Origin: Prochlorococcus marinus str. MIT 1013
GTDB taxonomy: Bacteria > Cyanobacteriota > Cyanobacteriia > PCC-6307 > Cyanobiaceae
Direction of reading: 5' to 3'
Assembly (NCBI RefSeq): GCF_027359395.1
Contig: NZ_CP114778.1
Span: 1,550,001 to 1,614,000 of the forward strand
DNA length: 64,000 nt
Part shown: positions 17,184 through 25,567 of the stretch, piece after piece
How positions within the stretch are numbered: position 1 is the stretch's first letter
How the letters are laid out: each line of letters opens with the position of its first letter
The notes under the pieces: generated by a model
What the model saw: only the letters and a program-made list of their open reading frames with translations
What the model was told of the DNA's origin: nothing
The model's database searches: none
Program-made: the position numbers and the translations under genes

Positions 17184-17360
17184 TTATCGATTTGATAGAG
17201 CATTTCCGCTAGTCCATATATTTTTGAAATTAGCTTTACTCTTAAGTAATAAAATAGGCAGGGCAGCTAAAATTCCTAATGCAATAAGCGCAAATGAATC
17301 AGTTGTAAATCTCGCAACCCCCCATGCTGATGAGGCTAAAGCGATAATAGATAACTGCAT
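17184..17360 (-). CDS. Small two-helix membrane protein (58 aa)
   Basis: Minus-strand ATG at 17360 gives MQLSIIALASSAWGVARFTT, then DSFALIALGILAALPILLL and a short polar tail (KSKANFKNIWTSGNALSNR). Two hydrophobic helices with a short loop are evident. The plus-strand frame at 17224-17412 covering the same bases has poor composition and is its shadow. It is probably a real small membrane protein; no family recognised. Confidence 0.65.
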   Translation of the reverse strand: MQLSIIALASSAWGVARFTTDSFALIALGILAALPILLLKSKANFKNIWTSGNALSNR

Positions 17361-17556
17361 AGAAATAACTTTTTATTATCAACATATTATCAAAATTATT
17401 TTTTTTAATTAAATTACTTATCAAAAATTATTGTAGCTAGTAATTTTGTAAAAGTATAAAAAAATAAAAATTTTGTCTTGCTTATGATAGCCAATTAAAC
17501 CACTTTTTATTACTGCTAAGTAGTAATTTTAATCTCTTTCTTTTTTAGGAGAATTA

Positions 17557-17616
17557 TTGGATTTTGCCCTTAAGTTGTTTTTGATGTTTTTTGAGATTCT
17601 GAGACCATTACGCTGA
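17557..17616 (+). CDS. Possible 19-residue hydrophobic peptide
   Basis: An AGGAG at 17547-17551 lies five bases before a TTG that opens MDFALKLFLMFFEILRPLR and then TGA. The peptide would be one short membrane-active helix. It is opposite the 3' flank of the tmRNA gene. Short length makes chance likely. Confidence 0.25.
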   Translation: MDFALKLFLMFFEILRPLR

Positions 17617-17620
17617 AATT

Positions 17621-17643
17621 TAAAAGGACGCCTTCCAGCGTCC
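17621..17643 (-). terminator. Terminator of the tmRNA precursor
   Basis: On the minus strand GGACGC and GCGTCC form a six-pair stem with a six-base loop, followed by TTTTA. Confidence 0.75.
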
Positions 17644-17693
17644 ATGGATCAATTGGGTAATAAGGCTGATCTGACCCCATCTCCGTTAAAGAA

Positions 17694-17744
17694 TCAAGCA
17701 GCAACAGGGGCTGTTTGACGGGAGAAACTAACGATGTTGTTAGC
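17694..17744 (-). other. ssrA: tmRNA proteolysis tag reading frame
   Basis: From the GCT resume codon the frame reads ANNIVSFSRQTAPVAA and TGA. Prochlorococcus tags of this length ending in APVAA are known; the terminal AA targets tagged proteins to Clp proteases. Confidence 0.92.
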
Positions 17745-17971
17745 AGTTATGGTTTTGCTCTGACCGAGCAGGCTTCAGTCACTCTCCTGATACCCCGTCG
17801 AAGCCATTGCAGCCCCATTACATGGAGCTGAGCGGAATCGAACCGCTGTCCGAGATACTGGTGTGAATCACCTAGTCCATTGGAAATAGACAAATATATT
17901 CTGACAGATATTTGGGAATAATCGATTAGTGTTTAAAGAAGTTTTCGATAGTTTTTAATAACTTAAAAATA

Positions 17972-19096
17972 ATGAAACTTGTTGCATCTATTTCACAAGG
18001 CTTGGAACAAGAGGGTGCAAAAGAGTTAATTGAACTTGGAGCTAAATCAGTTCAACCTTCAAGGAGGCATGTTTTATTCGAAGCTGATTTGGCTTGTTTA
18101 TATAGATTACATTTAAGGGCTCGCTTGTCTTTTAGATTTTTAAGAGAAATAAGCAGATTTCCTTGTCATAGTCCTGATGAACTTTATAGCGGTGTTCAAA
18201 GAGCAACTGATTGGAAAAAATGGCTCCATCCCAAAAAAAGTTTTCGAGTAGATGTCACTGGATTTGGTGAAGGATTATCACACACTCATTTCACTGCTTT
18301 GCAAGTGAAAAATGCAATTATTGATTTACAAAGAGAACGATGGGGTTTGCGTTCGAATGTTGATTTGAGCAATCCAGATATTTGTTTTCATTTGCACTTG
18401 TCAAATAATCAAGCCGTTTTGAGTGTTGATGGTAGCAACTCAAGTCTTCATAGAAGAGGATACAAGCCCGCTGTTGGTATTGCACCGATTAAGGAGACAC
18501 TGGCTGCAGGTTTAATTCGAATGACTGGTTGGGATGGAACAAATAATTTGGTTGATCCCTTCTGTGGTTCTGGAACATTTTTAATTGAAGCAGTTAGTAC
18601 TTTGCTTGGAATTGCATCTGGTATGGATAGACAATTTCTGTTTAAAAATTGGCCGGATTTTGATATATCCATTTGGAACAAAGAATTAAAAATGGCACAG
18701 AATAAGAAATCTTTTAACAGGCAGTTACCAAAAATAATTGGGTGTGAATTTGATGAAATTATTGCTAATTCTGCTAGGCAGAACGTTATAAAAGCAGGCT
18801 TGAAAGATTACATAGAAATCATTAACTGTCCTTTTCATAAATTTACATTACCACTTGGATTCGGACTTTTGATTTGTAATCCTCCTTATGGAAAAAGAAT
18901 AGGAGATGAAAATGAATTACCTAATCTTTATAAACAATTAGGTGAATATTGTAAAAAAAATGCCTCTGGCTGGGATCTTTGGTTACTCAACGGAAATCCA
19001 AAATTAAGTAAATATTTAGGGATGAAAGCAAATCGTCGTTTTCAAGTAAATAATGGTTCTATAGATTGTCGATGGTTAAATTATAAAATAAAGTAA
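17972..19096 (+). CDS. THUMP-domain RNA methyltransferase (RlmL N-domain-like)
   Basis: 374 residues, ATG at 17972. An N-terminal THUMP RNA-binding region (about residues 1-160) precedes a class I methyltransferase domain. The SAM motif DPFCGSGTFLIEA is at about residues 194-206 and the catalytic NPPYGKR at about 303. Family members methylate 23S rRNA guanine N2 (the N-terminal half of E. coli RlmKL does this at G2445). The cyanobacterial protein has only this half, which is usual. It is convergent with the DUF1469 gene, one base apart. Confidence 0.9.
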   Translation: MKLVASISQGLEQEGAKELIELGAKSVQPSRRHVLFEADLACLYRLHLRARLSFRFLREISRFPCHSPDELYSGVQRATDWKKWLHPKKSFRVDVTGFGEGLSHTHFTALQVKNAIIDLQRERWGLRSNVDLSNPDICFHLHLSNNQAVLSVDGSNSSLHRRGYKPAVGIAPIKETLAAGLIRMTGWDGTNNLVDPFCGSGTFLIEAVSTLLGIASGMDRQFLFKNWPDFDISIWNKELKMAQNKKSFNRQLPKIIGCEFDEIIANSARQNVIKAGLKDYIEIINCPFHKFTLPLGFGLLICNPPYGKRIGDENELPNLYKQLGEYCKKNASGWDLWLLNGNPKLSKYLGMKANRRFQVNNGSIDCRWLNYKIK

Positions 19097-19097
19097 T

Positions 19098-19484
19098 TTA
19101 ATTTTTTCCTAAAACAGCTTTTGTAGTTTTTGCTATTCCCTCCAAGGTCTCTGGAAGATAAGGTCCTTTTGCCAGATGTCCTCCAATTCTGAGACTCATT
19201 CCTGCTAAGACAAGATTGATAAAAACTAAAATTAAGATTGTCGATTTGTTATCTATATCAAACAAGTCTCTAAGCCAAAATCCAAGAATTAATTCAGACC
19301 CTAACAAGGCTAGTAACATCAATATTCCTCCAGTTGCTAAGAAAATCCCACCACTTATCAGGCGGCGTTTTTCTCGGTCCATCTCTTGCAGTGCAATGCG
19401 CACATGAAGATCCATAACTGAACTTGCTAATGCAGTAACTCTCGCTGCAGCACCTAAACCTTTTTTACGTTCTGAGTTTGTCAT
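19098..19484 (-). CDS. Phage-holin-like membrane protein (DUF1469, YqjE-like)
   Basis: 128 residues with two central membrane helices (about residues 46-68 and 82-102) between charged ends (EMDREKRRLISGG; HLAKGPYLPETLEG). This matches the DUF1469/Phage_holin_3_6 family to which E. coli YqjE belongs; the name does not imply a phage origin. The start overlaps the stop of the upstream gene (TAATG), so they form one operon and are probably translated together. Confidence 0.8.
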   Translation of the reverse strand: MTNSERKKGLGAAARVTALASSVMDLHVRIALQEMDREKRRLISGGIFLATGGILMLLALLGSELILGFWLRDLFDIDNKSTILILVFINLVLAGMSLRIGGHLAKGPYLPETLEGIAKTTKAVLGKN

Positions 19485-19948
19485 TAATTTCTTCTCCCCC
19501 CACCAATAAGTATGCCAAATAAAACTCCAATTCCAGCAGCAATACCTATGGCTAAGAGGGGTCTTTTTCTTACTGGCTTCTCAATTCGTGGCCTTAAAGT
19601 ACTGTTTAATTCGTCTAGCAGGTCTTCAAGCTGTTGTTCGAGTGGCTTTAAAGAGTTTGCTAACCCCTTAGTTGTGTGAGTTGCAGATTGAAAAATTTCT
19701 TCTAGTTGTTCTTGCACTCCAAAACTGTTTTTACCTGAATGTAAAGATATGACATTGATTAAATCGTCAAGACTGCCTTTCGTGGCTTCTAATGTTTGTT
19801 TAGCTAAATCTGGCCAACGTTCTTGAATTTTTGGCAATAAATTCTCAAATTGTTCATTGAACCATTGTTCAGGCGATTCCTCAGCAATTGATTCTTCAGC
19901 TTCCACTGAATTAAATGTTGTAGAGGATGAGGAATTCACTGATTCCAT
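19484..19948 (-). CDS. YqjD/ElaB-like C-tail-anchored protein
   Basis: 154 residues. A long acidic, mostly helical soluble part with several amphipathic helices ends in RPRIEKPVRKRP and a single C-terminal membrane helix (LLAIGIAAGIGVLFGILIGG, RR tail). This tail is characteristic of the YqjD/ElaB/DUF883 type, which in E. coli is membrane-bound and associates with ribosomes. The gene is directly followed by the YqjE-like gene as in the enterobacterial yqjD-yqjE order. Sequence similarity outside the tail is weak. Confidence 0.7.
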   Translation of the reverse strand: MESVNSSSSTTFNSVEAEESIAEESPEQWFNEQFENLLPKIQERWPDLAKQTLEATKGSLDDLINVISLHSGKNSFGVQEQLEEIFQSATHTTKGLANSLKPLEQQLEDLLDELNSTLRPRIEKPVRKRPLLAIGIAAGIGVLFGILIGGGRRN

Positions 19949-20165
19949 AAATCCAAAGGTTTATTAAAGAATAGAGAGATATTGTCCTAATCGAAACCCC
20001 TTAGTGGAATTCAATTTTTAAAAGTTGCCCCAGATGAATCCTTTTTTTGAGTTTTAAATGTTTGAAGTCCAAAATTTCAAAAGAATTTTTCGTCGTCTTT
20101 GCTTACAAATATTGCTATTCGAATACTTATAGTGCTAAACGTCATTGATATCTCCTTAACAACCC

Positions 20166-20303
20166 ATGGGCGTCGGAATTTCATCAATGGTTTTTGCTTC
20201 TAATACAATTCCTACTGATTTTGGCCTAGTATTAGCCTCAATAGCAGGTGCTGGAAGCCTTCTTTTAATTGCCTTGAGGTTTGTACCTGAGGCTAAAAGC
20301 TAA
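20166..20303 (+). CDS. Small single-pass membrane protein (45 aa)
   Basis: ATG at 20166 (second ATG at codon 8) opens MGVGISSMVFASNTIPTDFG followed by a hydrophobic helix LVLASIAGAGSLLLIALRF and VPEAKS. The size and topology are like small thylakoid subunits, but it is none of PetG, PetL, PetM, PetN or PsbM by sequence. An inverted repeat AGGAGAC/GTCTCCT lies about 30 bases after the stop. Function unknown. Confidence 0.6.
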   Translation: MGVGISSMVFASNTIPTDFGLVLASIAGAGSLLLIALRFVPEAKS

Positions 20304-20393
20304 AAGGTTTGTCTTTCGGTAGTTTCTTCTGAGGAGACTGGTCTCCTGAAAGATTTTCATGGAAATTCTTTTGTATTTTTTTATTATTTCTAA

Positions 20394-20783
20394 TTGAATA
20401 CTCTTAGTAAAAAAAAACCTTATAGGTGGGTTTTATTAAGACATGCTGGATCACCTGATGATTTTAAAGGCATTCACTTTGATTTTCTTTTAGAGGATAA
20501 AAATTTTTGTAGAACTTGGCGTTTAAGTGATATTCCATTATTAGATGGACCTTGTGTGCATTCAGTTTATATCGCTCCTCATAAGCTTGAATGGCTTGAA
20601 ATTGAAGAAAAGATTGTCTCTGGCAATAGAGGAGTTGCAACAAGAATTAAAAAAGGAATTTTTTTGGAATCTCTGTCATCCATTGATAATAGTTTTATAA
20701 ATTTATCCCTTAAATGGGAAGATGTTCAATGTCATTTGGTAATAGATAAAAATGGTTGCAGGATTGTTAGAAAAAGATATTAA
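20394..20783 (+). CDS. LigD phosphoesterase-domain-like protein
   Basis: 129 residues from TTG. It resembles the 3'-phosphoesterase domain of bacterial DNA ligase D: RWVLLRHAG, then HFDFLLEDKNFCRTWRLSDIP (split: HFDFLLE at residues 28-34 corresponds to LHYDFRLE), APHKLEWLEIEE and GNRG in place of the family GGGTV turn. In LigD this domain trims 3' ends during end joining using two His and an Asp. Stand-alone copies without ligase are common in cyanobacteria. The gene sits right before smc. Confidence 0.75.
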   Translation: MNTLSKKKPYRWVLLRHAGSPDDFKGIHFDFLLEDKNFCRTWRLSDIPLLDGPCVHSVYIAPHKLEWLEIEEKIVSGNRGVATRIKKGIFLESLSSIDNSFINLSLKWEDVQCHLVIDKNGCRIVRKRY

Positions 20784-20859
20784 TTATTTCTAGTGAATTA
20801 GAAAGACTTGAGTTTTTCTTATATTTCGCTAACGTCATCCTTATTGTGTATGGGTTCTG

Positions 20860-23800
20860 TTGGTCCATATCAACCACGTAGATTTGTCTCATTTCAAGTC
20901 CTTCGGTGGGTCGATGTCGATTCCACTTGAAGAGGGCTTTACAGTGGTAACAGGTCCAAATGGTTCTGGTAAAAGCAATATTCTTGATGGAGTTTTATTT
21001 TGTTTAGGCCTTGCAAATAGTCGAGGCATGAGAGCAGACAGATTACCCGATCTAGTCAATAGTGGAGTATTAAAAGCTGGAAAATCTTCGGAAACAAAAG
21101 TAACTGTCAAATTTGATTTAACTGATTGGCAGCCCGATGAAGCCGAAGAGGGTATAGAACCTACTGAGGAAGGGCCTTGGATTAAGCCTGATCAAAAAGA
21201 ATGGACAGTATCAAGAAGATTAAAAGTTATGCCAGGAGGATCATATTCTTCCACTTACAGCGCAGATGGTGAGACTTGTAATTTACAGCAATTACAAACC
21301 CAATTAAGGCGTCTTAGGATCGATCCTGAAGGCAGCAATGTTGTCATGCAGGGAGATGTTACTCGAATTGTTTCTATGAGTAATAAAGATCGTAGAGGTC
21401 TAATAGACGAACTCGCTGGTGTTGCACTATTTGATACTCGTATTGATCAGACTCGTGCAAAGTTAAATGATGTTTATGAAAGGCAGGAACGTTGTCGTAT
21501 TGTTGAACAAGAATTGATTCTTTCAAAACAGCGTTTGCAAAAAGATTGTGAGAAAGCAAGTTTATATAAAGATCTAAAAACTCAATTATTAATTGGCAGA
21601 CAGCATGAATTAGTTTTATCCTATGAAAACGCAAAAAAGGGATTAGAAAAATTAGATCTAGATTATCAAGAATTGATTAAAAAAGAAAAAATAGATTCAG
21701 AGAAGTTACTTGAAGATGAGAATGATTTAAGTCAATGCATAGCTAAATTAGATATTTTACAAAAAAATGTTAAAGAACTTGGTGAAGATCAGTTGCTTGA
21801 AGTTCAAGGTAAACTAGCAGGTATTGAATCTCAACACAGAGAGATAGAAAGACTAGGACTTAATCATAAAAACGAAGGGGAAAAATTACAGGAATCTAGA
21901 AATAATCTTCTACAAAAGAAGAAAGATTATCAAACTGATTTACAAAATAAATTGAATGAGATAAATCCTAAAGAACTAGAAGAAGCTGACTTAAGATGTA
22001 AAGAAGCTGAGTCTTGGGTTGAATCTTCTAGAAGGAAACTTTCAGATGTGGCGGGTCGTTCTGGTGCTTGGATAAAAAAACATCAGAAAGCCAGAGAGAA
22101 TCTTAATAAAATCAAATTAGAATTAGATCCTAAAAGACTTGAGAAACAAAATATTGAAGAAAGTTTATTGCAATTAAATGTTATTTTAAAAGAGTTAGAG
22201 ACTGATCAAAAAGCTGATCAATCTTCCAATGAGAAAGTACATATAGAAATTAGTAATTTGGATAAAGAATGGGATACTATTTTAGATTTACTGTCTAATA
22301 AGAAAGAAGAATTTCAATTATTAGTATCTGAGAAAGGCATTCAAGAGCGCACAAAATATAGATTAGAGAAAGAACAAATAAAGCTTCAAAATGATATTGC
22401 TCGTGTAGAAAGTAGGAAAGAAATTATATCCGAAAGCCGAGGGACTAATGCAATCACTTTGTTATTAGAATCTGGCTTAGAAGGTATACATGGCCCTGTT
22501 GCTAATTTAGGCGAAGTGGAAGATCGTTATAGGATTGCTCTTGAAGTAGCTGCTGGTTCCAGACTTGGGCAAGTTGTTGTGGATAGCGATCGAATTGCTG
22601 CAAAATCAATTGATCTTTTAAAACGAAAAAGAGCTGGAAGGTTGACTTTTTTACCTCTTAATAAGATTTTTAAAAACTCTCAAAATAGGTCTGATGTATT
22701 TCAGAGATCCGTTCACACTAACCTTAATAAAAATACCGGATTAATTGGTAATGCTATTGACTTAATTCAATTTGATTCAATATATAAAAATGTTTTCTTG
22801 TATGTATTTGGTGAGACAATTGTTTTTAATGACTTGTCATCAGCTCGTGATCAAATTGGTATAAAAAGAGCTGTTACTTTAGAAGGCGAATTGTTGGAAA
22901 AGAGTGGAGCGATGACTGGCGGAAGTTTAAATAATAGAGCCTTTGGCTTAAGTTTTGGAAGAGTGAAAGATAATGATGATTGTGATCTTTTGAAGAATAG
23001 ATTATTAGAAGTTGGTGAGACTTTAGCTAATTGTCAAAAGAACGAAAATCAACTCATCCATAAACTAGACAAGCTAAGAACTCAGCTAAGTGCATTAGAA
23101 CAGAAGAAAGCAGCAATTGATGCTGAAAGAGTGACTTCTAAAAGATCAAATTCACCTTTATTAGAACGTCAAAGATATCGCTCAAAAAGGATTGATGATC
23201 TTCAAAAATCTAAAAAAGAAAAACTATTGCAATTAGAATCTATTAATTTGAGTATTAAACCTTTAGAGGTCGTTTTATCAGAAATTGAAAAGGAAGAAAA
23301 AACAATAGATAAATCAAGTGACTCATCTATTTGGTCTAAATTACAAAATGATTTAGAAAATGCTGATAAAAATCTTCTTGTTTTTAGAAATAAAAGAGAT
23401 GAGATTTCAAATAAGCAATCCCAAAATAAGCTTGCAATAGAGCGATTAAATGATAAAGAAGCTTCTATAATCAGCGAAGAAAAACGCTTAAAGGATTCTA
23501 TAGAAACTCTTGCTTCTGCTCATATCGCTTGGCGTGAGCAAAGCAAACTACTTAATACCAATAGACAAGATCTGATCAATCAACAAAAAGATTTAGAAAC
23601 TCGCTTTGGAGAACAACGAAGAGAAAGAGATTGCGTGGAAGCTGATATATCTAAAAAACGATTAAATGTACAAGAGATGCAATGGGGTCTCCAATGTTTA
23701 AGGGAAGATCAAAAAAACATGAAGGAAGAGATACGAATGGAAACCATTCGATGTAATGAATTGGAGAAGAAGCTTCCTAATCCAATGCCTTTGATCTCAG

Positions 23801-24465
23801 ATGAAATAAGAGATAATGGTTTGGATGTTTTACTGTCTCGATTGGAATCTTTGCAGAAAAGAATGGAAGAATTGGAACCTGTCAATATGCTTGCACTAGA
23901 AGAATTGGCTAAATTAGAAGACAGACTGAATGAACTTGAAACTAGACTTCAAGTTCTAACTGATGAAAGATCGGAGTTATTGGTTCGAATAGAGACAGTT
24001 GCAACTTTGCGTCAGGAGGCCTTTATGGAGGCTTTTCATGCGGTTGATACACATTTTCGTGAAATATTTGCAAGTCTCTCTGAAGGAGATGGACATTTGC
24101 AGCTTGAAAACCATGACGAACCTTTGGACGGTGGCTTGACTTTGGTTGCTCATCCAAAAGGTAAGCCTGTAAGAAGGCTTGCGGCGATGTCAGGTGGAGA
24201 AAAATCTTTAACAGCTTTGAGTTTTCTTTTTGCCTTGCAACGTTTTAGACCTTCTCCTTTTTACGCCCTGGATGAAGTAGATAGTTTCTTGGATGGAGTA
24301 AATGTTGAGAGGTTAGCGGCTTTAATTGCTCAGCAAGCTAAACAAGCACAATTTCTTGTTGTAAGTCATAGAAGACCTATGATTGGGGCCTCAATGAGGA
24401 CTATTGGAGTTACGCAAGCGAGGGGAAATCATACTCAAGTTGTTGGGTTGCCAATCGCAGCTTGA
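20860..24465 (+). CDS. smc: Chromosome segregation ATPase SMC
   Basis: 1201 residues, probably TTG start (MVHINHVDLSHFKSFGG). Walker A GPNGSGKS is at about residues 32-39, coiled coil about 170-520, hinge about 530-690 (GIHGPVANLGEVEDRYRIAL), second coiled coil about 700-1060, then signature AMSGGEKSL at about 1109 and Walker B FYALDEVDSF at about 1134. SMC dimers with ScpA and ScpB condense and segregate the chromosome. Length matches the family. scpA/scpB are not in the window. The start codon cannot be confirmed by a ribosome site. Confidence 0.97.
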   Translation: MVHINHVDLSHFKSFGGSMSIPLEEGFTVVTGPNGSGKSNILDGVLFCLGLANSRGMRADRLPDLVNSGVLKAGKSSETKVTVKFDLTDWQPDEAEEGIEPTEEGPWIKPDQKEWTVSRRLKVMPGGSYSSTYSADGETCNLQQLQTQLRRLRIDPEGSNVVMQGDVTRIVSMSNKDRRGLIDELAGVALFDTRIDQTRAKLNDVYERQERCRIVEQELILSKQRLQKDCEKASLYKDLKTQLLIGRQHELVLSYENAKKGLEKLDLDYQELIKKEKIDSEKLLEDENDLSQCIAKLDILQKNVKELGEDQLLEVQGKLAGIESQHREIERLGLNHKNEGEKLQESRNNLLQKKKDYQTDLQNKLNEINPKELEEADLRCKEAESWVESSRRKLSDVAGRSGAWIKKHQKARENLNKIKLELDPKRLEKQNIEESLLQLNVILKELETDQKADQSSNEKVHIEISNLDKEWDTILDLLSNKKEEFQLLVSEKGIQERTKYRLEKEQIKLQNDIARVESRKEIISESRGTNAITLLLESGLEGIHGPVANLGEVEDRYRIALEVAAGSRLGQVVVDSDRIAAKSIDLLKRKRAGRLTFLPLNKIFKNSQNRSDVFQRSVHTNLNKNTGLIGNAIDLIQFDSIYKNVFLYVFGETIVFNDLSSARDQIGIKRAVTLEGELLEKSGAMTGGSLNNRAFGLSFGRVKDNDDCDLLKNRLLEVGETLANCQKNENQLIHKLDKLRTQLSALEQKKAAIDAERVTSKRSNSPLLERQRYRSKRIDDLQKSKKEKLLQLESINLSIKPLEVVLSEIEKEEKTIDKSSDSSIWSKLQNDLENADKNLLVFRNKRDEISNKQSQNKLAIERLNDKEASIISEEKRLKDSIETLASAHIAWREQSKLLNTNRQDLINQQKDLETRFGEQRRERDCVEADISKKRLNVQEMQWGLQCLREDQKNMKEEIRMETIRCNELEKKLPNPMPLISDEIRDNGLDVLLSRLESLQKRMEELEPVNMLALEELAKLEDRLNELETRLQVLTDERSELLVRIETVATLRQEAFMEAFHAVDTHFREIFASLSEGDGHLQLENHDEPLDGGLTLVAHPKGKPVRRLAAMSGGEKSLTALSFLFALQRFRPSPFYALDEVDSFLDGVNVERLAALIAQQAKQAQFLVVSHRRPMIGASMRTIGVTQARGNHTQVVGLPIAA

Positions 24466-24523
24466 TTGAATTTACTAAGATGATTCAATATGGTTCTACT
24501 AATCTCATTACTGCATATTTGAG

Positions 24524-25567
24524 TTGACCAACACGCAAGCTCCACAAGAATCCACATCTGCTGTCCCCAGTGACAGATTATGGCTTCGTTCTGAGTTGAT
24601 GGGCACTCAGGTTATTACACGTGATACTGGACGTAGGTTGGGTCTTGTAGGAGAAGTTGTTGTTGATATTGATCGTAGAGAAGTTGTTGCTTTAGGACTA
24701 AGAGATAATCCCTTAACGCGTTTTTTACCTGGCTTGCCAAGATGGCTTCCTCTTGATCAGATTCGTCAAGTAGGTGATGTCATTTTAGTTGATACAATAG
24801 ATTCTTTAAGCGAAAATTTTGTTCCTGAAAGATTTAATAAAGTTATCAATTGTCAAGTTATTACTGAATCTGGAGATCAGTTGGGGAGAGTACTAGGATT
24901 TTCTTTTGATATTGAAACTGGAGAATTACTTACTTTAGTTATGGGAGCACTAGGGGTCCCTTTATTAGGCGAAGGGGTTTTAAGTACTTGGGAGATGCCC
25001 GTTAATGAAATTGTAAGTAGTGGACCTGATCGAATAATTGTTTATGAGGGCGCTGAGGAGAAATTAAAACAATTAAATAGTGGTTTCCTTGAAAAGCTTG
25101 GTGTAGGTAATTCGGGATTTGAAGAAAGCGAAAGAGAAAGGTACAGAGTTAATCTGGTTCCAGTGGAAAATCAATTAACTTCTGGTGAGATTGAAAATGA
25201 TGATCAAAGACTTCTAGAACAATCCCAAGAGGAAATATTTGAAGAAGAAGAGATGGAATTCGTAGAATTACAAGATTCAGAAGAACAACAATATAATAAA
25301 GAATTAAGATATTTAGATGAACCTAATCAGTCATCAATTTATTCTGAAATTGATGAAGATGAAGTAAACTATAATCAATCAAAAATCAAAAATACATCTG
25401 ACAACTTGCAGGCTAAAATGTCCTATCAAAATACTAAGAATAGATCAAAAATTTCAAGAGTAGAAGAACCGATGGATGTCGAACCTTTAGAAAAATCTTC
25501 AACAACAAATTCTCAAGATATGAAACCTAATGATAAAGAACTTATAGACATTGAAGATCCATGGTGA
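24524..25567 (+). CDS. PRC-barrel domain protein
   Basis: 347 residues from TTG. Two PRC-barrel units are visible: LMGTQVITRDTGRRLGLVGE (about residues 27-100) and NCQVITESGDQLGRVLGFSF (about 107-180). The rest is a long acidic, glutamate- and asparagine-rich disordered tail. PRC barrels bind protein partners, for example at photosynthetic or RNA-processing complexes. The cyanobacterial members are uncharacterised. The gene follows smc by 58 bases in the same direction, and its stop abuts the convergent LpxB-like gene. Confidence 0.85.
   Translation: MTNTQAPQESTSAVPSDRLWLRSELMGTQVITRDTGRRLGLVGEVVVDIDRREVVALGLRDNPLTRFLPGLPRWLPLDQIRQVGDVILVDTIDSLSENFVPERFNKVINCQVITESGDQLGRVLGFSFDIETGELLTLVMGALGVPLLGEGVLSTWEMPVNEIVSSGPDRIIVYEGAEEKLKQLNSGFLEKLGVGNSGFEESERERYRVNLVPVENQLTSGEIENDDQRLLEQSQEEIFEEEEMEFVELQDSEEQQYNKELRYLDEPNQSSIYSEIDEDEVNYNQSKIKNTSDNLQAKMSYQNTKNRSKISRVEEPMDVEPLEKSSTTNSQDMKPNDKELIDIEDPW

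Larger units (their letters stand above)
17621..17885 (-). ncRNA. ssrA: Two-piece (permuted) transfer-messenger RNA
   Basis: Read on the minus strand, the acceptor piece comes first: GGTTCGATTCCGCTCAGCTCCA (T arm and 3' acceptor strand, split here only for description) ending at 17823. Six bases later the coding piece starts at 17816 with GGGGCTGCAATGGCTTCGAC, whose first seven bases pair with CAGCTCC of the acceptor piece. This permuted order is the known arrangement for alpha-cyanobacteria. The tag frame is at 17694-17744 and the transcript ends at a GC-rich hairpin near 17626. tmRNA with SmpB rescues stalled ribosomes. The outer 5' boundary near 17885 is approximate. Confidence 0.93.

Noticed and set aside
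17224-17412. Plus-strand frame of 62 codons
   Set aside because: Covers the reverse of a better minus-strand membrane protein at 17184-17360.
19098-19484. Holin-like protein taken as a prophage sign
   Set aside because: DUF1469 is a common chromosomal family; no other phage gene is near.
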